Shown here piece by piece: positions 1-10,920 of a stretch of 64,000 bases of DNA (position 1 is its first letter; each line of letters begins with the position of its first letter). The notes under the pieces were generated by a model, which ran no database searches, was not told the origin of the DNA, and was given only the letters and a program-made list of their open reading frames with translations. The DNA comes from Homoserinibacter gongjuensis. Its GTDB lineage: Bacteria > Actinomycetota > Actinomycetes > Actinomycetales > Microbacteriaceae. The position numbers and the translations under genes were made by a program. The stretch is from assembly GCF_030161875.1 (NCBI RefSeq), contig NZ_BSVA01000001.1:1984001-2048000 (forward strand). The letters run 5' to 3'.

Positions 1-494
1 AGAACAACCTGTGCTGCGCCCCCGTGGCTCTCGGGCGATCTCGACCCGAGCCTCGTCGACACCCGCACCAAGGTCGTCGGGCGCGGTCTTCCGCCCCGCG
101 ACCCGTCGGAGCCCGTGTTCTTCCCCGGCGGCCCGCCCGAGCACGTGAGCGGATGGGTGCTGCTGCTCGCCGACGGCAACCGCGTCATCGTGGAGGGTCC
201 CGTCGTGGTCGGCCGCAAGCCGTTCGAGGTCGAGGGTTTCCGGGCGCCCAACTGCTCGCCGTCGAAGACCGTGAGAAGACGGTTTCGAAGAACCATGCCA
301 TCCTGCTGCCCTATGACGGCGGCCTCTTCGTGCTCGACCTGAACTCCACGAACGGTGTCTCGGTGGTCGCCAACCGCCGCCGCACCCCGGTCACCTCCAC
401 CGAGTTCTCGCCGGTTCCGGATGGCGCGGTCGTCGAGCTCGGTTCGTACCTGCTCGGGGTCGACTACGTGGCAGCAGCCGCCCCCGAGGCCTGA
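1..494 (+). CDS. FHA domain protein, 5' end outside window (frameshifted)
   Basis: The gene is open from base 1, so its start lies upstream of the window. The first frame gives a linker and then the first FHA strands (GWVLLLADGNRVIVEGPVVV, GRKPF). The second frame gives QLLAVEDREKTVSKNHAILL and LDLNSTNGVSVV, the Ser/His and Asn-Gly signature of a phosphothreonine-binding FHA fold. The two frames join if one G is restored at 234-236. The C-terminal half closely resembles the FHA protein at 27205-27815 (QLLAV..SVSK.HA..LDLNSTNGV.VV). The two therefore bracket the type VII locus. Presumably it reads phosphorylation by the kinase at 2675. The role is inferred from the domain only. Confidence 0.8.
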   Translation, partial: NNLCCAPVALGRSRPEPRRHPHQGRRARSSAPRPVGARVLPRRPARARERMGAAARRRQPRHRGGSRRGRPQAVRGRGFPGAQLLAVEDREKTVSKNHAILLPYDGGLFVLDLNSTNGVSVVANRRRTPVTSTEFSPVPDGAVVELGSYLLGVDYVAAAAPEA

Positions 495-506
495 TCGCGC
501 GCTCGC

Positions 507-562
507 ATGGGGAGTGCTCCCCATCGGTGTCGCGCCGCACCGGGCCTGCGGCTTGCTAGCGT
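507..562 (+). promoter_or_regulatory. Palindromic operator A and -10 box upstream of the PP2C gene
   Basis: ATGGGGAGTGCTCCCCAT (507-524) has perfect 8-bp arms around a 2-bp centre. A -10-like TAGCGT lies at 557-562, with 32 nt between palindrome and hexamer. The same palindrome, spaced by 32 nt, precedes the gene at 5197; a third copy spaced by 22 nt precedes the WXG100 gene. The copies and spacing are seen directly. Function as an activator-type binding site is inferred. Confidence 0.65.
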
Positions 563-588
563 TGCACGGACTGCGGAGGGCGGAAAAG

Positions 589-1440
589 GTGTCGGTGGAG
601 ACGCGCGAGGACTTCGCGATCGGCGACGCGACAGTACGCCTGCGCCACGCCGGCCACAGCCACGTCGGCGCCGTGCGCTCCAACAACGAAGACAGCTTCC
701 TCGCCGCACCGCCCTTCTGGATCGTCGCCGACGGCATGGGCGGGCACGCCCACGGCGACCTCGCGAGCCGCTCGGCCGTCGAGGTGTTCGACCGCATCCG
801 CACTGAAGCCGCCGCGAATGCCCGCAGCGTGCTGCGCGCGATTCAGGATGCCAACGCCGCCGTCGTCGGACTTCGTGACGGCGCGCTCTCGGGCACGACG
901 CTCACCGGGGTGGCGATCGTCGACATCGACGGCGCAGGCCCGCACTGGATGACCTTCAACGTCGGCGACTCCCGCACCTACCTGTGGGATGGCCGCCGCC
1001 TCGAGCAGCAGAGCATCGACCACTCCGCCGTGCAGGAGCTCGTCGACGCCGGGGTCATCACCCCCGAGGACGCCGCCGTGCACCCGCAGCGCAACGTCGT
1101 CACGCGCGCGCTCGGCGCCGAAGACGAGATCGAGCCGGACGTCTGGCTCGTGCCGCTGCGCGGGCGCCAGACCTTCCTCCTGTGCAGTGACGGCCTCACG
1201 AAGGAGCTCGACGACGACGAGATCGCACGCATCATCGTCTTCCACGACCAGCAGGCCGCGCGTGAGCCCGAGGGGCCGAGCCTGGCCGAGCGGCTCGTCG
1301 GCGCGGCGGTGGCGGCTGGCGGACGCGATAACGTGACAGTCGTGGTCGTGGAATCGGAGGTTCCCGAAGGGGCGTTCGATCCGGAGGAGACGATCGACCG
1401 CGACCCGCGACTTCTCGAAGACACCATGCCGAGGGCCTAG
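589..1440 (+). CDS. PP2C-family protein serine/threonine phosphatase
   Basis: This is a 283-residue metal-dependent phosphatase. The family's metal-binding motifs are in order: RSNNEDS near the N-terminus, VADGMGG with Asp about residue 48, SGTTL, NVGDSRTY, LCSDGL and GGRDNVT with Asp about residue 247. No membrane segment follows, so it is a cytosolic enzyme. The GTG at 589 is chosen because GGAGGG at 575-580 is well spaced and the protein then begins just before the conserved core. It heads the block with FHA proteins and the kinase at 2675, which it probably opposes. Unlike most long genes here it has no frameshift. Confidence 0.93.
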   Translation: MSVETREDFAIGDATVRLRHAGHSHVGAVRSNNEDSFLAAPPFWIVADGMGGHAHGDLASRSAVEVFDRIRTEAAANARSVLRAIQDANAAVVGLRDGALSGTTLTGVAIVDIDGAGPHWMTFNVGDSRTYLWDGRRLEQQSIDHSAVQELVDAGVITPEDAAVHPQRNVVTRALGAEDEIEPDVWLVPLRGRQTFLLCSDGLTKELDDDEIARIIVFHDQQAAREPEGPSLAERLVGAAVAAGGRDNVTVVVVESEVPEGAFDPEETIDRDPRLLEDTMPRA

Positions 1441-1443
1441 AAC

Positions 1444-2675
1444 GTGACGCACCGCTACACCGCCGCGAGCGACGGCTGGCTCGCCTTCATCACGCCCGCC
1501 CGGCAGCTGTTCGTGGCGGGCGACCCGGATGCCGCGATCATCGACCGGCTGTGGACCCGCATCCGTGACGAGCGCGGCCCTGCGGGCGTGCTCGAGACGC
1601 TCGCCGCGAACGGCCTGTTCAGCACCCCGCCGTTCGCCTTCATCGAGCTCGGCGACGGCGGTGTGGATGTGATCGTGCGCGGTGACGCCGTGGTGCGCGC
1701 GGGCGCCGAGCACGTCTCCGGATCGGGTGCCGCGACCTGGATCGAACGTCGCCTTCCCGGCGGCTCGGTCGGGGTGACGCTCGCCGGCTCGGGCTCGCTG
1801 GAGCTGCCCATCGAGGCGGGCGTGGTGCGTGCCGCCGCGTTCGCCACCGGCACCGCGCTGCCGCGGCAGGCGGCCGCCCCGGCCGCGACCCCCGAACCCG
1901 CCTTCGTCGACGTGCCGCCCGACGCCACCATCCCGCTCGCGCAGTTCATCGCCGAGGAGGAGGCCCGTGCCCGCGCGGCAGAGGCAGAAGGGCCGACCGG
2001 CGTCTCCGAGGAGACGGTCGTCGAGCTGCCCGATGCCGCGGCGCCGCCCGCGACGCCGACCACCGCCGAGCCGCCTGCCGTCGGCGCGGGCGCGGCCGAC
2101 GCGGGTGCGGCATCCGGCGACGGCTACGACTACCTCTTCGGTGAGACCGTGTACCACTCGGTGCAGGATGCCGCGGTGCGCACCGAGGCCCCCGCAGACG
2201 ACGAGACCCCCGCCGAGCAGCAGGCGGCCGAGCAGCCGGCCGAGGGCGACCACGACGGCAGCACGGTGTTGGCCTCCTCGATCACGCGCACCGGCCGCCA
2301 GCGTCGGCCGCGCGGGAAGGCGGCGGCCCCGGCTGCGCCCGCGATCGCCGTCGTGCTGCCCACCGGCGCGCGCGAGCCGCTCGAGGAGGCGCTCGTGCTC
2401 GGCCGCTCGCCGAGCGTGTCGGGCGTGCCCGGCGGGCAGCTGCCGCGACTCGTGACCCTCTCGAGCGGCGACCAGGACATCTCGCGCTCGCACGTGCGCA
2501 TCGCCCTCGAGGGTGGCACCGTCGTCGTGACCGACCTGCACTCGCGCAACGGCACCACGATCGTGCTGCCGAGCGGCGAGACGCAGAAGCTGCGCGGCGG
2601 CGAGCCGACCCCGTGATCCTCGGAACCGTGGTCGACCTCGGCGGGGGAGTCGAACTGCGGCTCGAGGAACTCTGA
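1444..2675 (+). CDS. FHA domain protein with long acidic/Ala-Pro linker (frameshifted)
   Basis: This reconstructed 410-residue protein has an unassigned N-terminal domain (about residues 1-140). A low-complexity Ala/Pro/Glu linker follows, then a C-terminal FHA domain from about residue 300 with GRSPS, DISRSHVRI and DLHSRNGT motifs. The apparent stop at 2616 results from one C missing in CCCC at 2609-2612. Restoring it continues the FHA domain through VILGTVVDLGGGVELRLEEL to a TGA at 2673-2675, which overlaps the kinase ATG. The GTG start lies three bases after the phosphatase stop, consistent with one operon. It probably links kinase signalling to the secretion locus, which is an inference. 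Confidence 0.85.
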
Positions 2676-4377
2676 TGCGCCGGCCCGCGTCGACACCTCC
2701 CGAGCTGCCCGGGCACACCTTCGTGCGGCTGCTCGGCTCGGGCGGGTTCTCGGACGTCTTCCTCTACGAGCAGCAGCTTCCCCGGCGTCGCGTCGCGGTC
2801 AAGGTGCTGCTGCTCGACGAGCTCACGCCCGCGAATCGCGCCGCGTTCGTCGCCGAGGCGAACCTCATGGCGCAGCTCTCGGCGCACCCCTACATCGTCA
2901 CGATCTACCACGCCGATGTGGCGTCGGATGATCGCCCGTACTTCGTCATGGAGTACTGCTCGGGCCCGAGCCTCGCCGAGCGCTACAAGCAGGCGCCGCT
3001 GCCGGTCGTCGACGCCCTGCGCACCGGGGTGCGGCTCTCGAGCGCCGTGCAGACGGCGCACCAGGCCGGCATCCTGCACCGCGACATCAAGCCCGCCAAC
3101 GTGCTCGGCAACGACTACGGCTGGCCCGCGCTCACCGACTTCGGGATCTCGTCGGCGGTCGACGATGCGCTGCCCGCGCACACCACGACGGTCGCCGGCG
3201 CCCTGGCCGACACCGGCACGGGCGGCACGAGCGGCCAGGTGGGTCTCTCGGTGCCGTGGTCGCCGCCGGAGATGTTCGAAGACGACCCCGACCCCGACGT
3301 GCGCAGCGACGTGTTCTCGCTCGCGGCGACCATCTGGACGGTGCTCGCGGGGCAGACGCCCTTCGAGGTGCGCGGCCGCGGCAACGGCACCCTCGACCTC
3401 ATCGGGCGCATCGAGCGCGGCGCCATCACGCCGATGGACCGCACCGATATCCCGCGGTCGCTCGTCGCGGTGCTGCAGAAGGGCATGGCGACCGAGCGCG
3501 AGGATCGCTTCGCGAGCGCCCTCGACTTCGGCCGGGCGCTGCAGCGCGTCGAGATGGAGCTGGGCTACGCGCGCACCGAGCTCGAGGTGCCCAACCTGCG
3601 ATTCGACGCGCCCGAGCGGCCCGCGGATGTCGGCGGGGCCGACGAGACGCGTGTGCGGCAGGTCGCGACGATCGAGGCGCAGCCTGTGGTGGCGGCCCCC
3701 GTCGCGGCGGCACCCGCGCCGTCGACCGTCGACGAGACGCGCGTACGCGGCACGACGACCGTCGACGCCCAGCCCGCCGCGGTATCGGCGCCGCCCTCGG
3801 TCGCACCCGCGCCGCCCAGTGCGGCGACGCCCCGCGGGACATCGGATGCGCTGCCCACCGAGACGGTCGTGCGCCCGCGCGGCCCGGTGGCGCCGCCCCC
3901 GAGACGCCGGCCGCTCAGCCGGCCCCGGCATCCGCTCCGCGATCCCGTCGGGGCCTCGTCGTCGGCATCGTGGTGGGAGTGGTCGTGGCCCTCGTGGCGG
4001 CGGCCGTGATCGTCGGCATCGTGCTGTTCGGCGGCGACGCCGCGGATCCGACGCCGAGCCAGACGCCGCAACCCTCCACGACCGCCGCCGTTCCGCAGCG
4101 CATCGAACCGCCGGTGCTCGCAGCCGATCCCGTGCTCGACGGCGCCACCGTGGTGTTCGCCGTCGAGAACCCGGCCGCGGCCGACGGCGACACGCTGATC
4201 TGGAAGCTCAGCAACCGTCCCGACCAGCCCGAACAGCATCCGGTGGGTGCCGACGGCGTCATCCGGGCCGACGGCTACGCCGGCAGCCCGCTGTGCGTCG
4301 ATGTGCTCATCGTGCGCAAGGGCAAGACCTCCGAGCCGCTGACCGCCTGCTACCCGCCGGCAGGGAGCGACGGATGA
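2675..4377 (+). CDS. Transmembrane serine/threonine protein kinase (frameshifted)
   Basis: This is a 567-residue PknB-like kinase. The N-terminal catalytic domain shows the Gly-rich LLGSGGFSDVF, the catalytic Lys in VAVK (residue 43), HRDIKPAN (Asp 137), DFG (Asp 155) and WSPPEMF. A Pro/Thr-rich juxtamembrane region contains two DETRVR repeats, DETRVRQVAT and DETRVRGTTT, which are plausible phosphoacceptor sites for FHA binding. A single membrane helix (GLVVGIVVGVVVALVAAAVI, about 427-450) precedes an extracytoplasmic domain of about 115 residues with two Cys. One C is missing in CCCCC at 3896-3900; restoring it joins kinase and membrane parts. The ATG overlaps the upstream stop, and its own TGA overlaps the next ATG. 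Confidence 0.9.
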
Positions 4378-5111
4378 CGGCGCCCGCGACGCTGCGTGTC
4401 GAGTTCTGCGGCGAGCGGTACACGGCGACCCCCGGCACCGACTTCGTGGTCGGACGCGAGGGCGACCTCGAGATCGACGACAACCCCTATCTGCACCGCC
4501 GGTTCCTGCTCATCACCGAGGAGGCCGGGCTGTGGTGGATCGCCAACGTCGGCAGCCTGCTGTCGGCGACCATCACCGACGGCTCCGGTGGTGTGCAGGC
4601 GTGGCTGCCGCCCGGCGCGCGCCTGCCGATCGTGTTCCCGCGCGTGCAGGTGCTCTTCAGCGCGGGCGCCACGACCTACGACTTCATGATCGAGAACGAC
4701 CGGGAGTACTTCTCGACCACCAACATCCACGCGGGGGCCTCGGGCACGACGACGATCGGAGCCGTGCCCCTCACGAGTTCGCAGCGTCTGCTCGTGCTGG
4801 CCCTCGCCGAGCACGTGCTCAAGCAGGATTCACCGGGACGCGGACAGATCCCCAGCTCGGCCGAGGCGGCCGAACGACTCGGCTGGCCGCTCACGACCTT
4901 CAACCGCAAGCTCGACAATGTGTGCGAGAAGCTCGACAAGGTCGGCGTGCAGGGCCTGCGCGGAGGGCGCGGCAAACTCGCCACCAACCGACGTGCGCGC
5001 CTCGTCGAATACGCCGTCGCGAGCCATCTCGTGAGCCGCGACGACCTCGTGCTGCTCGAGCGGAACGCCGCGTCGGGCGCCGAGACGCCGGGCGACGTCG
5101 ACGGGGAGTAG
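4374..5111 (+). CDS. FHA-like protein with helical, possibly DNA-binding C-terminus
   Basis: This is an intact 245-residue protein. The N-terminal half resembles an FHA beta-sandwich (FVVGREGDLEIDDNPYLHRR, WWIANVGS) but lacks the usual Ser/His and Asn-Gly signature. The C-terminal ~100 residues are helical with a region like a winged helix (SSAEAAERLGWPLTTFNRKL, then VGVQGLRGGRGKLATNRRAR), where a recognition helix and basic wing can be proposed. The start overlaps the kinase stop. The stop lies inside the second copy of the 18-bp palindrome. It is therefore my best candidate for a transcription factor of this locus. That assignment rests on domain shape and position only. Confidence 0.75.
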   Translation: MTAPATLRVEFCGERYTATPGTDFVVGREGDLEIDDNPYLHRRFLLITEEAGLWWIANVGSLLSATITDGSGGVQAWLPPGARLPIVFPRVQVLFSAGATTYDFMIENDREYFSTTNIHAGASGTTTIGAVPLTSSQRLLVLALAEHVLKQDSPGRGQIPSSAEAAERLGWPLTTFNRKLDNVCEKLDKVGVQGLRGGRGKLATNRRARLVEYAVASHLVSRDDLVLLERNAASGAETPGDVDGE

Positions 5112-5156
5112 TCCCCATGGCCCGGGCCCGGCCGCGCCCGGGGGCCGTGTTAGCCT
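5101..5156 (+). promoter_or_regulatory. Palindromic operator B and -10 box upstream of the giant Ig protein
   Basis: ACGGGGAGTAGTCCCCAT (5101-5118) matches operator A at 15 of 18 positions and overlaps the stop codon of the upstream gene. TAGCCT at 5151-5156 sits 32 nt downstream, exactly as at operator A. The palindrome would be centred about 53 bp before the inferred transcription start. Confidence 0.65.
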
Positions 5157-5196
5157 GATCCGGCTGTACCCCGATTCGGGGCAGAACACAGCGCAC

Positions 5197-8100
5197 ATGA
5201 TTGCCAACACACGCGGGGGCTTTGAGGTGATCGCGGAGGTCTGGCGCGCGCGTCGCAAGACCATCGCATCCGCCACCGTCATCGCGCTCATCGCGGGCGG
5301 CACCCTGACCGTCGCGGCGTTGCACCCCGGGTTCCCGGTGAGCGATGTCGATCTCACCTCGCGCGATGTCTGGGTCACCAACGGCTCGGAGCTGCTCGGC
5401 GGCCGACTCAACAAGCAGATCGACGAGCTCAACGGCTCGATCACCACGGCGTCACCCGCGAGCGATCTGCTGCAGCACGGTGACGCCGTGTTCGTGGTCG
5501 ACCCCGACAACGACCGCCTCGAATCGGTCGACCCCGCGACCACCTCGATCACGAGCTCGGTCGACCTGCCCCCGGACGCCGAGGTCGCCTACGGGGAGAG
5601 GTCATCGCCGTCGTCTCGCACGGCAAGCTGTGGGCGCTCTCCTCGGTCGGCGACCTGCGGCTCGACGTCGTGTCGCAGCCTCCGCTGCTCGACCTCGGCG
5701 TGGGCGGGCACGCGGTCGTCACGGCGGAGGGCGAGATCGTCGCGGTGTCACCCGACGACGGCGTGCTCTACCGCATCCCGACGCTCGCCGACGCGCCCGT
5801 AGAGTCGGCGTTCCCGAAGATCGGCGAGTTCCAGCTCGCGGCGATCGGCGACCGCGTCGTCGCGCTCGACGAGTCCACCAACGAGCTCGTGCTCGACGAC
5901 GGCACGGTGCGCCCGCTCGGCGAGGACCGCGCGCTCGAACTTCAGCAGAGCGGCCCGGCATCCGATCACGCCATACTCGCGACGGGCACCGGACTGCTCC
6001 GAGTGGCCTTGGGCTCGGGCGACGTCGAGGTCGTCGACGCCGAGGTCTCCAGCGGCGCGAGCGACGCGGATGACGTGGCCGCCCCGGTGAACCAGGACGG
6101 GTGCGCGCACGGCGCGTGGGCGCAGGCCCAGCGCTATGTGCTCGCGTGCGCGGGAGCCGACGCGCTCGTGCAGGACATCGACCAGCCGACCGCCGGCAAT
6201 CGCCTCGAGTTCCGGGTGAACCGCTCGATCGTCGTGCTCAACGATCTCGACAACGGCAACGTCTGGCTGCCGGCCGACGACATGCGCCTCGTCGACAACT
6301 GGGACGACGTGACGCCGCCCGAGGAGCAGGAGACCGAGGAGGAGGGCGACGACAAGTCGGCCCTGCAGTCGTTCGAAGACACCCTGGCCGAGCGCACCGA
6401 CGAGAACCGCCCGCCGACCGCGGTCGACGACGAGTTCGGCGTGCGCCCGGGCCGCACCACGATCATCTCGGTGCTCGACAACGACACCGACCCCGACGGC
6501 GACGTGCTCATCGTGGCCGACCACGGCGAGGTCGCCGAGAGCACCGGGCGACTCGACTACATCGACGGCAACCGCGCCCTGCAGTTCACCCCCGCCGAGG
6601 GCTTCGTCGGCACCGTGCAGTTCGACTACACGGTCGACGACGGTCGAGGGGTCGCGCGAGTGCGCACGTCGTGGCGCGCGTGGTGTCGGATGCCGTGGGG
6701 CAGCCACCGATCGAGTTGCGGCGTTCCGCGGTCAGCGTCGAGCTGAACCAGACCATCGACTACAACGTGCTCGCCAACTGGCGCGACCTCGACGGCGACG
6801 ACCTGTTCCTGGTGGGCGCCGCCCCGACCTCGGGCGACCTCGTGCGGTTCACCCCCGACGGGGCCATCACCTTCACGCACCAGACCTCCGAGCTCGGCGA
6901 GAAGGAGGTGCAGTTCCAGGTCACCGACGGCACGGGCGATCCCGTGACGGGAACGCTCGTGGTCGACGTCAAACCCGCCGGGTCGCTCGATCCGGTCGGC
7001 ACGCCCGACTTCGCCACCGCGTTCGTGGGCGAGCAGGTCACGATCTCGCCGCTCGCCAACGACCTGTCGCCCAACGGCTCGCCGCTGCACATCACGGGCA
7101 TCGAGGATCCGGGCAGCGGCACGGTCGCGAGCCTCGACACCGACGACGACACGGTGCGGTTCCAGGCGGATGCGGCGGGCGTCCACTACTTCACCTACAC
7201 ACTGCAGGCGGGACCCACCGACAGCGTGGGCATCATCCGCGTCGACGTGCGGGAGGTGCCCGCGGATCTCGCGCTGCCGCCCATCGCCGTCAAGGACACC
7301 GCCTACCTGCGCCCCGACCAGCCGACCACGGTGTCGGTGCTCTCGAACGACGTGAGCCCGACCGGGCGCATCCTCGCCGTGCAGTCGGTGAACGTGCCCG
7401 CCGAGGTGCAGGCCAAGGGTGTCGTGGTCGAGCTGCTCGAGGCGACGCTCATCCGGGTGACCGCCCCGCAGGCGCTCACGAGCCAGGTGGGCTTCAGCTA
7501 CACGATCTCCGACGGGCTCAACACGGCAACTGCGGGCGTCACGATCGTGCCGGTTCCGGCGCTCACCAAGCACCAGCCGCCGATCGCCGTCGACGATCAG
7601 GCCACCGTGCGCGCGGGCGACATCGTGACCGTGCATGTGCTGGACAACGACACGCACCCCGACGATTCGCGGATGTTCCTGGCCGACGAGCTCGTCACGC
7701 AGCCCGCGGACGGCATCGCCTTCGTGGGCGGCGACACCGTGCGCTTCCAGGCGCCCCGAACGCCGGGGCAGTACACCGCCTCCTACCGCGTGCTCGACCC
7801 CTATGGTGAGAGCGCCGCCGCGACGGTGACGTTCACCGTGACGCCCGAGGACGAGGAGGGCAACCGCGACCCCGACCCGCGCACCGTGACGGCGCGCGTG
7901 CTGGCGGGTGGCACCATCCGCGTCGACCTGCCGCTCGACGGGGTCGATCCCGACGGCGACTCGGTGTACCTGCTGCGCCTGCCCACCGGTCCGACCCTCG
8001 GCACGATCGCCGAGCAGGGCGACGACTTCCTCGAGTACACGGCCGCCGAGGGGTGTCGGGCACCGACGAGTTCAGCTACCAGGTGTACGACGCGTACGGC

Positions 8101-10859
8101 GCGACCGGTACGGCGACCGTGCGCATCGCCGTCATCCCGCCCCCGGATCAGCTCATGAACCCCAACCCGGTGCCCGACAGCATCTCGGTGCGCCCGGGGC
8201 GGATCGCGCAGGTCGACCTGACGGCGAACGACTCCGACCCGCAGGGCTCGCCGATCAAGGTCGCCGACGAGCTCATCGACGTGCCCGACGGCGTCGAGGC
8301 CGAGGTCGTCGATGGGCGCTACCTCGTGCTCACGGCGCCGAACGAGGAGGGCGCCTTCTCGCTGCGCTACACCCTCGAGAACGAGTTGGGTGGCTCGGCG
8401 AAGAGCTACGTGCAGGTGCAGGTGACCCCGGATGCGCCGCTGCTGCCCCCGAGCGCCACCGATCTCACCCTGACGCTCAAGCAGATCGCGGGCAAGAAGA
8501 ACGTCACGGTCGACATCTTCGACGGCTACGCCTTCAACCCGGCAGGCACCAACGCCGAGCTCGAGGTGAGCCTCGAGGGGCCCAATGCGGACGCCGCCGC
8601 GCTCGTGGAGGCGCAGCACGGCAAGATCGTCGTGACGCCGGGGAGCGCCGCCAGGCGATCGCCTACCGGGTCACGAACGTCGACGACGAGCTCGCCGCGA
8701 CCGCCTTCATCGTCGTGCCGCCCGCCGTCGACGACTCCTACGACGACCCGCCCTTCATCGACCCGAACCTGCCGATCCAGTACGTGTCGATGAACGAGTC
8801 GCGGGAGTGGAAGCTCTCCGACCTCATCAAGGTGCCCTCCGGCCGTGCGGCCTGGATCCCGGATGCCTCGAGCGTCAGCTCGATTCAGAGCGACGGTACC
8901 TCGAACTACGTCGACAAGGACACCATCCGCTTCCAGGGCGCGCTCGACTACCGCGGGCCGGCATCCGTGAGCTTCACCGTGACGGATGGGGCGTCGAAGG
9001 ACGACCCGAAGGGCAACACGGTTCCCCTCACCTTGCGCATCGTGGTGGGCGACCCGGAGTTCCGCGACACCCCGCCGACGTTCACGACCCCGAGTCTCCA
9101 GGTCGAGGTGGGCGAGCAGACGACCTTCGATCTGCGCTCGGCGACGGGCCACCCGAACCCGACGATCCTGCAGCAGGTCGGCTACTCCGAGCTGACGGGG
9201 ACGAGCACGCGGCTGACGGGCGCCATCGACGGCTCCACCCTGACCATCTCGACGCCGCGCAACACCCCCAAGGGAACGACCTTCACCCTCGGTGTGACGT
9301 TGCGCTGGGATAAGTTCACGGTGCCGGGCACGATCGAGGTGACCGTCGTGGGGTCGACGAGACCCCCGCCCTGGCCGTGGCCGACAGCTACGAGACGCAG
9401 CGCGGAGACGGCGCCGTCGTGGCGAGCCCGCTCGTGAACGACTCCAATCCGTACGCCGCGACGGGGGAGCCGCTCACGATCGTCGGCGCCACGGTGCAGA
9501 ACACCGGGGAGCCTGCCGGCGTCACCTTCACCGCGGACACCGTACGCGTCACGCCCAACCCGGCGCTCAAGTCGGGCACGATCGTCGTGGTCTACACGAT
9601 CCAGGACGCCACCGAAGATCCCGATCGCGAGGTGAGCGGCACGATCACGGTCGTCGTGAGCGATGTGCCCGACGCGCCGCAGAAGCCCACGGTGCCCGCG
9701 CAGGGCGACGAGGGCACCGTGCAGCTCGGCTTCCAGGCGCCCGCCTCGAACGGCAAGGAGATCACCGCCTACGAGGTGCGCTCGAACCCCTCGGTCGCGA
9801 CGCCGGCGAACTGCGCGCCGCCGTCGTGCCTCATCACGGGCCTGACCAACGGCACGAGCTACCAGTTCTCGGTGCGCGCGATCAACGAGCACGGGCCCGG
9901 TGCCTGGTCGGTCTGGTCGAACGCGGTGATCCCCTACGGCACGCCGGGTACCCCGTCGAGCGTTGCGCTCGCCTACGGCGATCAGTGGACGGGATCCAGC
10001 GACAGCGGAGCCCTGAACGGCAGCTGGAGCAGCGTGAACGCCAACGGCGGGTCGGTGACCTTCCACTGGCAGCTGCTGCGCGGAGGAGCGCGGTCTCGGG
10101 CAAGTCGGGCACCACCACCGGAACGACGACGGGCGCGATCTCGGGTCTCGGCGCGGGGTCGTACACGCTGAGCGTCTACGCGGTGAACTCGGGTGGCAAG
10201 CAGGGAGCCGCGGGAACCTCGGCGGCGAGGAGCATCACGGCACAGGGCACCCCAGGCCGGCCCTCGGTGTCGGCGACCGTGAACTCCGCGTATGCGCCGA
10301 ACGGTCGGATCACCTGGAGTTGGGGTGCGGTCACGGCGTCGCCCGGCGGTTCGGCGAACATCAGCTACCGGGTGAGCACCAACGGCGGCTCGAACTGGAC
10401 GAATGTCGGCACCGACCTCAGCTACAGCCGCTCGGGTCTCGGGGCGGGCAGCCACTCGCTCGTCGTGCAGGCGGTCAACAAGTCGGGCGCGGGCCCCTCC
10501 TCGGCCGCCTCGAGCGCGACGATCCAGCCGCAGCCGAGGAACCCGAGTGTCGAGATCGTCGGCACGAGCTCGACGACCTACACGTGCTCGAACGGCAACT
10601 ACGCGTGCAAGAAGATCGCCGTGCACTTCACCGACACCGGCGGCACCTACAACGTGGCGATCCAGGTCGAGGGTGGCGGCACCTCCAACACCACCTCGAT
10701 GCCCGGATCGGGAACGCACCTCACGCAGTCGTTCCAGGCCTCCACGGGGGCAAGTCGGTGCGCGTCGTGGCGAGCGGCGGCAGCGACGGCACGCTGTACT
10801 CGCGCTGGTACAGCTCGAGCGAGTGGGACAGCTTCCGCAACAACGGTCCGTTCTACTGA
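5197..10859 (+). CDS. Giant membrane-anchored Ig-like/fibronectin III protein (7 frameshifts)
   Basis: Reconstruction gives 1,889 residues. A short cytoplasmic N-terminus and one membrane helix (KTIASATVIALIAGGTLTVA) are followed by a repetitive beta domain of about 350 residues that reads like a propeller (DVWVTNGSELLGGRLNKQID). A long series of Ig/cadherin-like modules with VLDNDTDPDGD-type motifs comes next, then fibronectin-III-like domains at the C-terminus. Frameshifts near 5595, 6650, 8052, 8641, 9352, 10084 and 10748 each close with one added base, and the total then divides by three. ATG 5197 is used; GTG 5227 is an alternative, and neither has a strong ribosome site. It stands first in the operon with MoxR, DUF58, transglutaminase-fold and EssC genes, so it may be an extracytoplasmic part of the machine. 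Confidence 0.85.
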
Positions 10860-10920
10860 GCCGCGCCGCGAGCACCGCTACGACCATGACCCCGGCGACA
10901 ACGAAGAGAAATTGAGGAAC

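Noticed and set aside
556-2718. Very long antisense ORFs (for example the 720-codon reverse frame at 556-2718 and similar ones across the window)
   Set aside because: They are shadows produced by high GC content: low-complexity Arg/Gly/Ala-rich translations without domains, opposite genes with clear motifs.
5197-10859. Programmed frameshifting or true pseudogenisation of the giant Ig protein and other broken genes
   Set aside because: Indels occur at the same kind of G/C run in unrelated and essential genes, each repaired by one base with conserved motifs continuing on both sides. No slippery-site plus structure pattern is shared.
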